Positions 33,157-43,203 of a DNA stretch of 64,000 nt are shown here, in pieces; positions within the stretch are counted from its first letter, which is position 1, and every line of letters begins with the position of its first letter. A program made the translations under genes and the position numbers. Source of the DNA: an uncultured Paracoccaceae bacterium (lineage in GTDB: Bacteria; Pseudomonadota; Alphaproteobacteria; Rhodobacterales; Rhodobacteraceae). The notes beneath the pieces were generated by a model. The model saw only the letters and a program-made list of their open reading frames with translations, had not been told where the DNA came from and made no database searches. Location: the NCBI GenBank assembly GCA_947499635.1, contig CANMPD010000002.1, forward strand, positions 62,001 through 126,000. Reading direction: 5' to 3'.

Positions 33157-34038
33157 ATGACATACATGCACCGGCATCAAGAAAGTGAACAAACTCTTTG
33201 TGCGGAGTTAGGTCTCATTGGTCGCGAAGCTTGCACACTAAACGACGCCTCCTCAATTATTGTAAGCGTTTTTGAGGCTCACGGATATGATATTCAAAGT
33301 TTCAAAACTCTTCCTGCGCATCACCTTGAACTTCAATGCAGTCACTACTCAATAAACCTGAGCCATCGCCGCAGCCTCACCCCAATACGTATGCCCGATG
33401 GTAGCCCTTGCAAAAGTCATCTGCAACTCACCTTAACACCGCATTTTCCACAAGCCGTAGATCGTGAAATTTCTGAAATTCTTTTAGTTATGTGCCTACA
33501 GGGAATTGTGGAGGCTTTCACAGATGTTGTTTCGATTTTTTGGCTAAATGAACCTCTTGCCATTTCGCGGGATGAATTTTTATCTGTTTTTGAAACTGAG
33601 CGTTACACACATAAATTAATGGACGACAATATCCTCGCAACGCATGATTTTATCGATACAGATACCACACAGAGCATCAACACAACGACAGCATCCCCCT
33701 GTGTACATTCAGGCGTTGACAGACCCTTTGACCCTATCGAACAAAGTCTCGGCGACCTGGAGCTTCACTGCAACAGGTTAATCGCAAACCTTGATCCAGA
33801 CCGCGTATTAAGTACATCGAAATTAACACATCCGCACAATGCGTCCAATCGTGGTTTTGCAAAATTTGATCTTAGTACGAGTTTATACAGCTGTTTAAAA
33901 AACCTATGCTCTCTCCAAGTTTTTAACCTAACAAAGATTAGATGGCGCCTGCAATCGATGGGCATACAGGTCTTGATGTTCATCGCCGCGCTATGTCTCT
34001 TTGATGTATCAACTGGTGTACAAGCCGCATTAAATTAA
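33157..34038 (+). CDS. Orphan hypothetical protein with C-terminal membrane helix
   Basis: I do not recognise this 293-residue protein. Ribosome site AAGGAGGG at good spacing and an uninterrupted frame support a real gene. Residues 1-155 look like a compact alpha/beta domain (ASSIIVSVFEAHGYDIQSF, HLQLTLTPHFPQAVDREISEILLVMCLQGIVEAF). Residues 155-250 are Ser/Thr/Asp/His-rich and low in order. A single hydrophobic segment (GIQVLMFIAALCLFDVSTG) ends the chain, so it may be tail-anchored with the bulk in the cytoplasm. Its base composition is more AT-rich than neighbours and it lies inside the recombinase/IS scar, which suggests transfer. Confidence 0.65.
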   Translation: MTYMHRHQESEQTLCAELGLIGREACTLNDASSIIVSVFEAHGYDIQSFKTLPAHHLELQCSHYSINLSHRRSLTPIRMPDGSPCKSHLQLTLTPHFPQAVDREISEILLVMCLQGIVEAFTDVVSIFWLNEPLAISRDEFLSVFETERYTHKLMDDNILATHDFIDTDTTQSINTTTASPCVHSGVDRPFDPIEQSLGDLELHCNRLIANLDPDRVLSTSKLTHPHNASNRGFAKFDLSTSLYSCLKNLCSLQVFNLTKIRWRLQSMGIQVLMFIAALCLFDVSTGVQAALN

Positions 34039-34354
34039 TTCCGGATGACGATATCGTATCGCCTCCCTCATTTCATTTAACCACTGCCTTACCGTAAAAC
34101 TAAGGCTACCTATTTCATTTTTTCGAAACTAAATTTTAAAACCGGAAACTCACCTTAAAAGTGTGATTTCATCGATCGTATGAAGTTTTAGGCACACATC
34201 TAAAACCCTATAAATATGATTTTACTCGGTATTTTAGATATTAAATCATAATCGATATTTGAAATATACCATTTATCAAGGCAACATTAAATGAATTCTT
34301 AAGTAAATATACAACAATAATAACGCAAAGCCACTCACGAAAACGGTTCCCTGT
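34039..34354. other. AT-rich gap before the chemoreceptor gene
   Basis: This 316-nt gap is strongly AT-rich and holds no recognisable gene, repeat or hairpin of note. It presumably contains the promoter of the chemoreceptor gene. Confidence 0.4.
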
Positions 34355-36478
34355 ATGTTTAAAAATGCCTTAAAGTCAGTTTCGATCCGAACGAAAATCA
34401 TAGCGCTTGTAGCACTGCCTCTGATGATCATCTGCGCCATCTCAGCTTTTGTGATTTTTGACCTATTGAAGAAAGCAAAGCACGACACCAAGACAACACA
34501 GGCCGTCATGTTTAACGTTGGCAACCTCGTCCATGAGTTGCAGGTTGAACGCGGTATGTCCGCTGGTTTCCTGTCATCAAGCGTGACCGATCTTCCAGAG
34601 ACACTTGTACAACAACGCGACAAGGTATCAGCCCTCTCGCAAGGCATACAAAACATACTGTCTGAGGTTGATTTAACCACATTACACGAGACCTCACAGG
34701 AATTCGTGGAACACGCGCAACATGAGCTGGCTGATCTCGATGCCGTGCGGCAACAAGTTTTGGATCGCACAATACCGGTTGGCGAAGCCGTAGAGTTTTA
34801 CACCTCACTCAACATGCACCTTATCGAAACCTCGCTTGCCTTTGAAATGTTAATCCATGACAGTGAGTTGGCTGAACGTGCTATGGCATTGAGCTATCTG
34901 CAGATGGCTAAAGACGCATTTGGGATACAGCGTGCTGTAGGTGCTGTTGGGTTTAATACGGGCTGGTCAGCTGCAACAACGGCCCGTATGGCGCTCATCG
35001 TGGATCGTACATCTGAACGCCTGCGTGTTTTTCATGAACTTACTGACGGAAAGAGCTATAAGCTCTACTCTGATCACAAAACCTCGGAGGCATCGCAGGC
35101 TTTCTTTGATGCTCGTGATCACGTCTTAGCAGGAACTCCTGATACAAACATGTCGGCGAGCGATTGGTTCGAGTTGGCCACTGCTAAAATTACCTCCCTA
35201 CGCGGCGTTGAAGAGAGTATTAAGAAAGATCTCATAGCTGATTTTCAAACCTATGACACAAAAAACAAATCTCTGCTTATCCAAATGTCGGCTGGCCTTG
35301 CCGCGATACTGGTAGTTATGACATTTTTCTCTTGGAGTATTGTTCGAGATATAACGCGTCGTATGTCTGCACTGACGGCTTCTTTGATCGATCTGGGACA
35401 AGACAAACTGGACAACCCTGTTTCTGGCCAATCATGTCATGACGAACTTGGAACGATTGCACGTCAGGCTGAAATCTTACGAGGACTGGCACAAGAAAAG
35501 CGGGCCGCTGATGAGGAGTTTTCTCAAAGCGTCGCTGAACAAAAACAAGTGCAAGACATGATTGGCACCGGCCTCTCGCAACTTCAAAGCAAAGAGCTGA
35601 GCTATCGCCTGCCTGAAGATTTCCCCGAGCGCTTCAAAGACCTCAGAGACGATTACAACACAGTGGTCACCGACCTCGAAGATGCCATGCGCATCGTCAA
35701 CGATACAAGCTTTAGTGTCAGCAACGGTGCACAATCAATTTCCGCCAACGCGACAGATCTGGCCTCACGTACAGAAAACCAGGCCAATGCATTGGAGCGC
35801 AGTACCGAAGCCTTGGGCACGATTACCCAAAGCGTTCAAACATCTGCTTCGAACGCACGCGACGCACAAAAGGTTTCGTCCGGGACACGTACTGAAGTGG
35901 AACGTTGCAACTCGATTGTGACTGAAACCATTCAAGCCATGGTCGCGATTGAGACATCATCCAAAGAAATTTCTCAAATCGCTCAGGTTATTGAAGATAT
36001 TGCCTTCCAAACAAATCTACTGGCTTTGAATGCTGGCGTAGAAGCTGCACGCGCAGGAGAAGCCGGACGTGGGTTTGCTGTTGTTGCTGGTGAAGTCCAA
36101 AATCTTGCTCAACGCAGTTCAAATGCTGTCGCGCAAATCGACGCACTCACAGCCCGCAGTGCGGATGAGGTGAAACGGGGTTCCTCCTTGGTATCCAATG
36201 CCGGCGCAGCTATGAATGCAGTGAGTGATCAGGTGAATGACGTTACACACTATATTGTTGATATCGCTGAAGGATTAAACACTCAGTCGACACAACTTAC
36301 CGAGATCAACCAAGCGATCAGTGAGATGGAAAACATGACCCAGAGCAATGTCGCTATGGTGGAAGAAACCACAGCAGCATCGCAGGAACTTTATACAATG
36401 GCCAGCAAGCTCAACACCTTGATTTCCGAGTTCCACATTAGCGCTACACAAGAAAACGAAAATAGTTTCGCTGCGTAA
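34355..36478 (+). CDS. Methyl-accepting chemotaxis protein with NIT-type sensor domain
   Basis: The 707-residue protein begins with a membrane helix ([21 protein letters not shown]) and a periplasmic region of about 270 residues of the nitrate/nitrite-sensing (NIT) type, including [19 protein letters not shown] second helix ([19 protein letters not shown], about 310-328) is followed by HAMP and the cytoplasmic coiled coil. The hairpin tip is the highly conserved [20 protein letters not shown]. No C-terminal pentapeptide for CheR is seen (ends NENSFAA). No che gene is nearby, so it must signal to a distant chemotaxis system. No obvious ribosome site; the start is the first ATG of the family-like region. 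Confidence 0.92.
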   Translation: MFKNALKSVSIRTKIIALVALPLMIICAISAFVIFDLLKKAKHDTKTTQAVMFNVGNLVHELQVERGMSAGFLSSSVTDLPETLVQQRDKVSALSQGIQNILSEVDLTTLHETSQEFVEHAQHELADLDAVRQQVLDRTIPVGEAVEFYTSLNMHLIETSLAFEMLIHDSELAERAMALSYLQMAKDAFGIQRAVGAVGFNTGWSAATTARMALIVDRTSERLRVFHELTDGKSYKLYSDHKTSEASQAFFDARDHVLAGTPDTNMSASDWFELATAKITSLRGVEESIKKDLIADFQTYDTKNKSLLIQMSAGLAAILVVMTFFSWSIVRDITRRMSALTASLIDLGQDKLDNPVSGQSCHDELGTIARQAEILRGLAQEKRAADEEFSQSVAEQKQVQDMIGTGLSQLQSKELSYRLPEDFPERFKDLRDDYNTVVTDLEDAMRIVNDTSFSVSNGAQSISANATDLASRTENQANALERSTEALGTITQSVQTSASNARDAQKVSSGTRTEVERCNSIVTETIQAMVAIETSSKEISQIAQVIEDIAFQTNLLALNAGVEAARAGEAGRGFAVVAGEVQNLAQRSSNAVAQIDALTARSADEVKRGSSLVSNAGAAMNAVSDQVNDVTHYIVDIAEGLNTQSTQLTEINQAISEMENMTQSNVAMVEETTAASQELYTMASKLNTLISEFHISATQENENSFAA

Positions 36479-36543
36479 ACAGTCAGCGCTGTCATGTTTT
36501 GCAACAATGACAGCGTGACTTTGCACTCAACCCCTATTGTATT

Positions 36544-37650
36544 TTAGCTGAGTGCATCGGTAAGAACCGACAAGACCACATCTTTCGGCACATCAGCAGT
36601 AACAAATGCCTGCCCTATACCGCGCGCAAGAATGAAGCGCAACTGACCATCAAGAACCTTTTTATCTTGACCCATCAGATCCAAGAGCGTTTCCGCATCA
36701 GGTAGCTCGCCGGGAATATCAGACAGATCACATTTCATTCCCATATCTTTAAGATGTGCGCGCACACGACTGGGGTCTTCTTGACTGCAAAGACCCAGAC
36801 GTGAGGATAGTTCAAAAGCCAGTGCACACCCGATTGCAACACCTTCACCATGCAAAAGACGATCACTGTAATGCGTTGCAGCCTCTAACGCGTGACAAAA
36901 GGTATGACCAAGGTTCAAAAGCGCCCGGTCCCCTTGTTCAGTTTCATCACGTGCGACGATGTCCGCCTTCATTTGAACAGACCGCGCAACCGCTTCGATC
37001 CGCGTCGCCATATCCCCTGCAGAAAGTTTAGGCCCATTCGCTTCAAGCCAGTCAAAGAAGACTGCGTCCCCTAACAGACCATATTTGACAACTTCTCCGT
37101 ATCCGGCCAAAAAATCCCGCGTGGTCAGCGTACCTAGGACCTCTGTGTCGGCCAAAACCAGTGATGGTTGATGAAACGCTCCGATCAGGTTTTTACCCTG
37201 CGGCGCATTGATACCGGTTTTCCCACCAACAGAGCTGTCGACCTGCGCCAAAAGCGATGTCGGGATCTGTACAAACCGAACTCCGCGTCGCAACACTGAG
37301 GCCGCGAAACCGGCAAGGTCACCAATAACACCGCCGCCAAGTGCAACAACAACGTCATTGCGTTCAACTTTTTGATCCAAAAGCCACTCAACCGCACGGC
37401 TAAAATGTGGCCAACTCTTGGTGGCCTCACCAGCCGGTAAGGCCAATGCAGTCATTTCAATACCGGCCCGCGCCAAACCCGCACGTAACGTTTCAAGATG
37501 CAAAGCGGCAACGTTCTCATCGGTCAATACCGCGACGCGTTTGCGTTTTATCATCGGTGCAATTCTTGCACCTGCATCACCCAACAAACCTGGACCAATC
37601 GTCACATCATAGGCTCGATCCCCCAAGGGGACATGTACAGTATGTTCCAT
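36544..37650 (-). CDS. aroB: 3-dehydroquinate synthase
   Basis: From ATG 37650 the protein has 368 residues. It catalyses the second step of the shikimate pathway, DAHP to 3-dehydroquinate, using NAD and a divalent metal. Motifs are the NAD-binding VVALGGGVIGDLAGFAASV and PTSLLAQVDSSVGGKTGIN, and metal ligands in LNLGHTFCHALEAAT and LLHGEGVAIGC. The start shares one base with the aroK stop (TAATG), so the two are translationally coupled; an ATG 9 nt further upstream is less likely. Confidence 0.97.
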   Translation of the reverse strand: MEHTVHVPLGDRAYDVTIGPGLLGDAGARIAPMIKRKRVAVLTDENVAALHLETLRAGLARAGIEMTALALPAGEATKSWPHFSRAVEWLLDQKVERNDVVVALGGGVIGDLAGFAASVLRRGVRFVQIPTSLLAQVDSSVGGKTGINAPQGKNLIGAFHQPSLVLADTEVLGTLTTRDFLAGYGEVVKYGLLGDAVFFDWLEANGPKLSAGDMATRIEAVARSVQMKADIVARDETEQGDRALLNLGHTFCHALEAATHYSDRLLHGEGVAIGCALAFELSSRLGLCSQEDPSRVRAHLKDMGMKCDLSDIPGELPDAETLLDLMGQDKKVLDGQLRFILARGIGQAFVTADVPKDVVLSVLTDALS

Positions 37651-38273
37651 TACACCCACTCCAAAACATCCGGGCGCGCCTTCAATGCGTCTAACACCCG
37701 CTCGACCATCTGCTCTATTGACACCACTTCGTCTGATGGCACTTTCAAATCCGCCAAGCCATAGACCGGCATTCGATTTTCATAAAGGTCAGACAATGTT
37801 TGAAAGGGATTATCCGTTTGCAGCAATGGTCGCGTATCCCGCCCTTTGACGCGTTTCCACAACACACTTAAATCGGCAAGTAGGCAGACCGACACACCTG
37901 ACTCTGAAATGAGATCCCGATTTCTCTGCGCCATAAATGCGCCGCCTCCGGTTGAAAGCACACCGCGCTCTTCGGTTAAAAGCCGCTTGATCACTTGATG
38001 TTCTTTTTCACGGAAGAAAGCTTCACCGTCGCGTGCAAAAATCTCGGGCACCGACATGTTTGCCGCGGTCTCTATTTCAAGATCACTGTCAAGGAACGGT
38101 ACGTTCAAACGCGCGGCCAAGGCCCGTCCCACCGCAGTCTTACCAGCCCCCATCATCCCAACCATGACTATGGTCTTATGCAACTGTGTGCTCGCAGGTA
38201 CTGGTGCGTTTTCATTGTCCCGAAGGGAGCAGCTTTCTGCCAAAATGCCGGTCTCTTGATCTTTTTCACTCAT
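37650..38273 (-). CDS. aroK: Shikimate kinase
   Basis: The 207-residue cytoplasmic protein phosphorylates shikimate. It has Walker A VGMMGAGKTAVGRALA, DSDLEIE for shikimate binding, the STGGGAF turn, and the lid Arg in RDTRPLLQ. The first 30 residues are a non-conserved extension, so an internal start is possible. It precedes aroB on the same strand and is divergent from the small membrane-protein gene. Confidence 0.96.
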   Translation of the reverse strand: MSEKDQETGILAESCSLRDNENAPVPASTQLHKTIVMVGMMGAGKTAVGRALAARLNVPFLDSDLEIETAANMSVPEIFARDGEAFFREKEHQVIKRLLTEERGVLSTGGGAFMAQRNRDLISESGVSVCLLADLSVLWKRVKGRDTRPLLQTDNPFQTLSDLYENRMPVYGLADLKVPSDEVVSIEQMVERVLDALKARPDVLEWV

Positions 38274-38354
38274 TCTTCTGTGAATGACGTGATATTGGCC
38301 AAAAGGCCATATATAATCGTCGTCAATACATCAAGAAACGAATGAGAGCAGTAC

Positions 38355-38504
38355 ATGGCACGATTGATCAAATATTTTTTGTATCTTGGCATTTTGACGG
38401 CAATCGCCTTGATTTGTTATGCTTATATCGGGCCATGGTTTGGCGCAGATTTCTCTGCCCCACTCGAAGAGGTGCGTAAGCCAGTGGTGCTGGATGGCCA
38501 ATAA
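38355..38504 (+). CDS. Small membrane protein (49 residues)
   Basis: ATG 38355 to TAA 38504 encodes 49 residues: a basic start MARLIKYFLYLGILTAIALICYAYIGPWFGADF forms a single hydrophobic helix, then a short charged tail ends VRKPVVLDGQ. GAGAGCA lies upstream. I recall similar small proteins at this aroK-xerD position in related genomes, but have not checked. It lies 5' of the secreted hypothetical gene and is probably co-transcribed. Role unknown; likely inner membrane. Confidence 0.7.
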   Translation: MARLIKYFLYLGILTAIALICYAYIGPWFGADFSAPLEEVRKPVVLDGQ

Positions 38505-38556
38505 ATATCGCGGCCTCTTACCTCAGATGGGCAAAAGCCCCAAAACCGGCACTCAC

Positions 38557-40086
38557 ATGCGGATCGCACTTCTTGCTTGTGCGATATCCATGCATGCCAT
38601 CGCAGGGCACGCACAGTCACCGTTAAATGCGATTGATTGGTTAGAACATGCCGGGACAACCCCCGGCGATGCAATACCCCCAACGGTTTTGCGCGAATCG
38701 CCTGTAAGTAAAACGGCAACGCGCCCAACGGTGACGGTCCTTCCACTCCAACAACAATCCCCTCCTGTGGGGCTAATTTCCAGCATAACAACAGGCCTGC
38801 CTTACGATTTGTGGCAACATAGCGCGCCACAAGATATCGCAGAACGCATCCAAGATATACCTGTGCGTGGAATGCCTGCGATGCAATCGCTTCTGATGAC
38901 ATTGCTACTCAGCGACACGCGTCCCCCTTATGCGGATCGAGACATCGTTTTGCTGGCGCGTCTCGATAGGTTGATGCAATTAGGCGCCGCCGACCCGGCC
39001 CTTGCATTGGTTCAAGACGCAGGACCAACACAAACCCCGGATCGTTTTAAGCGATGGTTCGATGCGTCCTTGTTGACGGGAAACGAAAGCCACAGTTGTG
39101 CTGCCGTATCTGCGGCCCCATATTTGAGCACCGATTACCGCGTACATATTTTTTGTATGTTGCGACGCGGCGACTGGCCACTTGCAGCTTTAACTCTGGA
39201 TGCGGCACAAACATTAGACTTACTATCCCCCCGAGACAGTGCATTATTTGAGCGCCTTATCCATGCGGATAGTTTTGAAGAAGCCCCTACCCTACCGTTC
39301 CCTCGCCGACCTGATGCACTTACCTTGCGTGTGTATGAAACAATAGGAGAGCCACTGCCCACCGCCACCTTACCGCGAGCTTTTGCCACGGCCGATTTGC
39401 GTGACATCGCAGGCTGGAAAGCACAGTTAGAAGCCGCCGAGCGTTTGACCCGAAGCGGAGCGATGAACCCGAACCTGCTGTTGGGGCTTTTCACAGAACG
39501 TGCCCCCGCTGCATCTGGTGGCATCTGGGACCGTGTCCGTGCCGTTCAAAACATGGACCAAGCCCTGGAATCAGGTGATATAGATGCCATCACAGCCGCC
39601 GTTGACCCGCTCTGGCAGGCAGCACGATCTGCAGGGCTCGAAACTGCCGTTGCTGAACTTTTTGCTGCGGATCTTGCAAAATATACGTTAAATGGCACTG
39701 CGAACCTTCGCGCATGGCATCTATGCCTTTTATCGTCACGTTATGAGGCCGCCGCCGATAAAATTACTGCACCTTCCGGCACACACGCACAATTTCTTTC
39801 CGCCCTTGCCAAAGGCATACCCCAAAATGCGGATGCGCAAACAGATCTCGAACAAGCCATATCTATGGGATTTCGCAATGATATAGCACTTTCACCTACA
39901 CAAATAACCTTGATCCAGAATCGCAAACTTGGTGAAATTATTTTACAAACAATGGCGAAATTTGCCCAAGGCGCCAGCGGTGATTTAACTGCATTAAGCC
40001 AATCCCTCGCGACTCTGCGACAATTGGGCCTAGAAGACACTGCACGGCGCGCCGCGTTACAACTTATTTTATTGGCAGACACCTAA
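38557..40086 (+). CDS. Secreted hypothetical protein, helical
   Basis: From ATG 38557 this has 509 residues, starting with a signal peptide (MRIALLACAISMHAIAGHA, cleavage before QSPLNA). The mature protein is largely helical and Ala/Leu-rich with a TPR/SEL-like feel (for example DPALALVQDAGPTQTPDRFKRWFDASLLTG), but no named domain can be assigned. ATG 38494 would overlap the small ORF by 11 nt and add 21 residues; ATG 38557 best fits the signal peptide. It ends 1 nt before xerD, so the three genes form an operon. Probably periplasmic; function unknown. Confidence 0.78.
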   Translation: MRIALLACAISMHAIAGHAQSPLNAIDWLEHAGTTPGDAIPPTVLRESPVSKTATRPTVTVLPLQQQSPPVGLISSITTGLPYDLWQHSAPQDIAERIQDIPVRGMPAMQSLLMTLLLSDTRPPYADRDIVLLARLDRLMQLGAADPALALVQDAGPTQTPDRFKRWFDASLLTGNESHSCAAVSAAPYLSTDYRVHIFCMLRRGDWPLAALTLDAAQTLDLLSPRDSALFERLIHADSFEEAPTLPFPRRPDALTLRVYETIGEPLPTATLPRAFATADLRDIAGWKAQLEAAERLTRSGAMNPNLLLGLFTERAPAASGGIWDRVRAVQNMDQALESGDIDAITAAVDPLWQAARSAGLETAVAELFAADLAKYTLNGTANLRAWHLCLLSSRYEAAADKITAPSGTHAQFLSALAKGIPQNADAQTDLEQAISMGFRNDIALSPTQITLIQNRKLGEIILQTMAKFAQGASGDLTALSQSLATLRQLGLEDTARRAALQLILLADT

Positions 40087-40087
40087 G

Positions 40088-41035
40088 ATGCGTGCCCCTT
40101 CTGACCCCCTTCAATGGATCTCGACGTTTTTGGATGCACAAGCCGCAGAATTAGGAGCGGCGCATAATACGCTCTTGGCTTACGGCCGTGACTTAAAAGA
40201 CTTGGTCAACTGGATGAACCATCATGATCTCGCATTTGACACGCTCGCGCGCACCGACTTAGAAGCCTATTTAATCTCATGCGATGCGAACGGGTTAAGC
40301 CGTGCAACCCGTGGTCGCAGGCTGTCCTCGCTCAAACAGCTATATCGCTTTGCATTTGAGGAAGGGTGGCGCACGGATAATCCGGCGCTTCAAATCAAAG
40401 GCCCGGGACGTGTTAAGTCTCTTCCTAAGACGCTAGATATGTCTGAGGTTGATCGCCTCATCGAAACGGCGAAAATCACTGGACGTACCCCAGCCGACCG
40501 GGTGCGCAATGCCTGTCTCATTGAGTTGTTGTATGCAACCGGAATGCGCGTGACCGAGTTGGTCTCTCTTCCGGTTTCCGCAACCCGCGGAGATCCACGC
40601 ATGCTATTGGTTATGGGAAAAGGCAGCAAAGAACGTATGGTTCCCCTGTCCGCAACTGCGCGTGTCGCCCTCGCCGCGTGGAACTCAGAGCGCGACATGA
40701 TCGAAGAGAAACGAGAAGCCCTTGGTCATAGAAAATCCAAGTTCTTGTTTCCATCGCGCGGGAAATCCGGTCACCTGACACGAAACCGCTTTTTCTTGCT
40801 AATCAAAGAAATGGCCGTCGCAGCTGGGCTATCACCTGAAAGCATTTCACCCCACACCTTGCGTCATGCATTTGCAACCCACCTGCTGGCAAATGGCGCG
40901 GATCTGCGGGCGATCCAAACTTTGTTGGGACATTCGGATATTGCAACGACAGAAATCTACACCCACGTACTCGACGCTCGGCTCAATGAATTGGTTCATA
41001 CACATCACCCTCTGGCTCAAGATGATGTAGATTAG
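40088..41035 (+). CDS. xerD: Tyrosine recombinase XerD
   Basis: The 315-residue protein resolves chromosome dimers at dif together with XerC. It has the N-terminal SAM-like core-binding domain and the catalytic domain with Arg in LLYATGMRVTELVSL, Lys in GKGSKERMVPL, HTLRHAFATHLL (His-x-x-Arg), and LLGHSDIATTEIYTHV (His and the nucleophilic Tyr). All catalytic residues are present. XerD rather than XerC is inferred from the sequence match and from the aroK neighbourhood. No mobile element borders it, so it is the housekeeping enzyme. Confidence 0.92.
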   Translation: MRAPSDPLQWISTFLDAQAAELGAAHNTLLAYGRDLKDLVNWMNHHDLAFDTLARTDLEAYLISCDANGLSRATRGRRLSSLKQLYRFAFEEGWRTDNPALQIKGPGRVKSLPKTLDMSEVDRLIETAKITGRTPADRVRNACLIELLYATGMRVTELVSLPVSATRGDPRMLLVMGKGSKERMVPLSATARVALAAWNSERDMIEEKREALGHRKSKFLFPSRGKSGHLTRNRFFLLIKEMAVAAGLSPESISPHTLRHAFATHLLANGADLRAIQTLLGHSDIATTEIYTHVLDARLNELVHTHHPLAQDDVD

Positions 41036-41132
41036 TTGACGGGACGTCGAAACATGCGCGCGACCAATACTTGATCACAGCCATCACTGCGGTCATATAC
41101 GTCGCAAGCCCTGTTAGAATGAGATCTTGCAT

Positions 41133-42446
41133 ATGGATACGACCACCGCTCTTCTTGATAGTTCCTTTTGGATAACATCAGCTGGCATTGCACTGTTGTT
41201 GGTTTTGTCCGGCTTTTTCTCAGGGTCAGAAACCGCTCTGACGGCTGCGTCACGCGGCAAGTTACGCCGCCAAGCGGATAAAGGCTCACGCGGTGCCGTG
41301 CGTGCATTAGACGTCACCGAAGACAGCGAACGTTTGATTGGCTCTGTTTTACTGGGCAATAACCTTGTCAACATCCTTGCCACCTCGCTGACAACAGCGC
41401 TGTTCACACAGACCTTTGGTGAAAGCGGCGTTGCCCTAGCAACACTGGTCATGACCTGTCTTGTACTTGTTTTTGCAGAAGTTTTACCAAAGACATATGC
41501 GATTTCTAATCCGGAGAAAGCCGCCTCAGCTGTGGCACCAACAATTGGAACGCTTGTCACCCTGCTTGCCCCAATAGTCAGTGCCGTGCGCCTTCTTGTG
41601 CGAGGGGTGTTGCGTGTCTTTGGCGTTCGTATTGACCCTGACAGCCACATTATGGCCGTACGAGATGAAATTGCGGGGGCCCTGCAAATTGGACATTCCG
41701 AAGGCGTAGTCGAGAAAGAAGATCGCGACCGTATTTTGGGGGCATTAGACCTATCCGACCGTGCCGTCGACGAAATTATGCTGCACCGCTCCAAAATCGA
41801 AATGATCAACGCAGCAGACAATGCCCAAGCGATCCTGGAACAATGTTTGAAATCACCGCATACGCGTCTTCCAGTCTATCGCAACGAACATGAAAACATT
41901 ATCGGCGTGGTTCACGCAAAAGATCTGTTACGCCATATCTATGCCGCGATCGGTGGCCCCGATGGTGACGCCAGCGTCCTGAAACAGTTCGATATTTCAG
42001 AGGTTTGCAAACCTCCTTACTTTATTCCTGAAACTACGACCCTAGACGAACAGATGCGGCGGTTTCTCAAAATGCGCACACATTTTGCCCTCGTCGTGGA
42101 TGAATATGGCGCACTAAGAGGTCTCATTACACTCGAAGATATTCTAGAGGAAATCGTTGGCGAAATTACCGATGAATTTGACCCAGCAAATCAAAGTTTT
42201 GCAAAGAAAACAGCTGATGGAAACTTTTTCGTAGAAGGTGCAACAACAATCCGTGACTTAAACAGAGCTATGGATTGGGCATTACCTGATGACGAAGCGA
42301 ATACCGTTGCTGGCCTGGTCATTCACGAAGCTCAAATGATCCCTACAACAGGGCAAATATTCTATTTTCATAACTTCCGATTTGAGGTTGTTACCCGCGA
42401 TGGGAATCGTATCACAGCCCTGAAAATAAGACCTCTAAATGGATAA
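41133..42446 (+). CDS. CNNM/CorC-type (HlyC/CorC) membrane transporter-associated protein
   Basis: From ATG 41133 the protein has 437 residues. It starts with the DUF21 transmembrane domain (three to four helices, SGFFSGSETALTAASRGKL), continues with paired CBS domains (about 200-330, KSPHTRLPVYRNEHENIIGVVH and RTHFALVVDEYGALRGLITLEDILEEIVGEI) and ends with the CorC_HlyC domain. Family members affect Mg2+ efflux or cobalt/magnesium resistance; direct transport is shown for relatives. The gene lies downstream of xerD, as in related genomes. Confidence 0.93.
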   Translation: MDTTTALLDSSFWITSAGIALLLVLSGFFSGSETALTAASRGKLRRQADKGSRGAVRALDVTEDSERLIGSVLLGNNLVNILATSLTTALFTQTFGESGVALATLVMTCLVLVFAEVLPKTYAISNPEKAASAVAPTIGTLVTLLAPIVSAVRLLVRGVLRVFGVRIDPDSHIMAVRDEIAGALQIGHSEGVVEKEDRDRILGALDLSDRAVDEIMLHRSKIEMINAADNAQAILEQCLKSPHTRLPVYRNEHENIIGVVHAKDLLRHIYAAIGGPDGDASVLKQFDISEVCKPPYFIPETTTLDEQMRRFLKMRTHFALVVDEYGALRGLITLEDILEEIVGEITDEFDPANQSFAKKTADGNFFVEGATTIRDLNRAMDWALPDDEANTVAGLVIHEAQMIPTTGQIFYFHNFRFEVVTRDGNRITALKIRPLNG

Positions 42447-42846
42447 TATCTGCTTCATCATAACCTGAAGCAGCCATAGTCATCTGGACGGTTGATAAGG
42501 AAAGATAACTTTCACCGCAGCTTTTGAAACCCCTTATAAGGCGCCCCTAACTGTAGTGCGAAAGGCAATTTTCGATGGTATAGCTTGGGAGAGATACCCT
42601 TAAACAACTGCGCGTTTTTGAAGCTTCCGCAGTCAGTTTCCATCACGGCTTTACCATACGTCATAGAAACACATTGGATTCACATACAAACAGTTACACG
42701 GCATAGAATATGCAAATCCAATACCGAGCCAACGGAATCCAAAATACCCGAAAATAGTTTCTCTTAGACGATGTATACTAGCGTTATTCTTGCTTTATAC
42801 GCTCTAAGTAAGTGGTCTAACTACCAAAAAACAAAAGTTGTGTTTT
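42447..42846. other. Noncoding stretch between CNNM gene and tRNA-Asn
   Basis: Four hundred nt without a supportable gene. One 60-codon open frame at 42585-42767 lacks a ribosome site and similarity. I see no repeat. On the minus strand this is downstream of tRNA-Asn and may hold its terminator. Confidence 0.35.
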
Positions 42847-42921
42847 TGGCTCCGGCGGTAGGGATCGAACCTACGACCAATTGATTAACAGTCAACTGCT
42901 CTACCGCTGAGCTACGCCGGA
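42847..42921 (-). tRNA. tRNA-Asn (anticodon GUU)
   Basis: On the minus strand the acceptor arm TCCGGCG pairs with CGCCGGA, with G as discriminator and CCA encoded (plus-strand 42847-42849). The anticodon loop CTGTTAA gives GUU. The D-arm TAGCTCAGCGGTAGAGC and T-arm GGTTCGATCC are standard. Confidence 0.97.
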
Positions 42922-43203
42922 AACTGCACGCTTCATAGCGACCATTCATTACAGCGTCTAGACGAAAAATGTTCTCACTGTGAAAATAATCTTATACGCG
43001 CGTCGTAATCTTAGGTTTGCCAAAATATCCTGACGCAATGAGCCAACCGTTTGATAAAGTCTTTCACATGACTGCAGTACCATATCATGACAAACCAAAA
43101 TGGTTCTGTGCACACTCAAGTAAAAATGGAACCGATGTTGATCAAGACTACACTGCCCTAGGATCTAACTGGTAAAATACCATTGGGAGCTTCACACCGC
43201 GCT

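Noticed and set aside
40088-41035. xerD as the integrase of a mobile element
   Set aside because: It is the housekeeping recombinase by sequence and by its stable place beside aroK-aroB; no att repeats or cargo adjoin it.
42585-42767. Small ORF of 60 codons after the CNNM gene
   Set aside because: No ribosome site, no recognisable composition, and no coding character seen.
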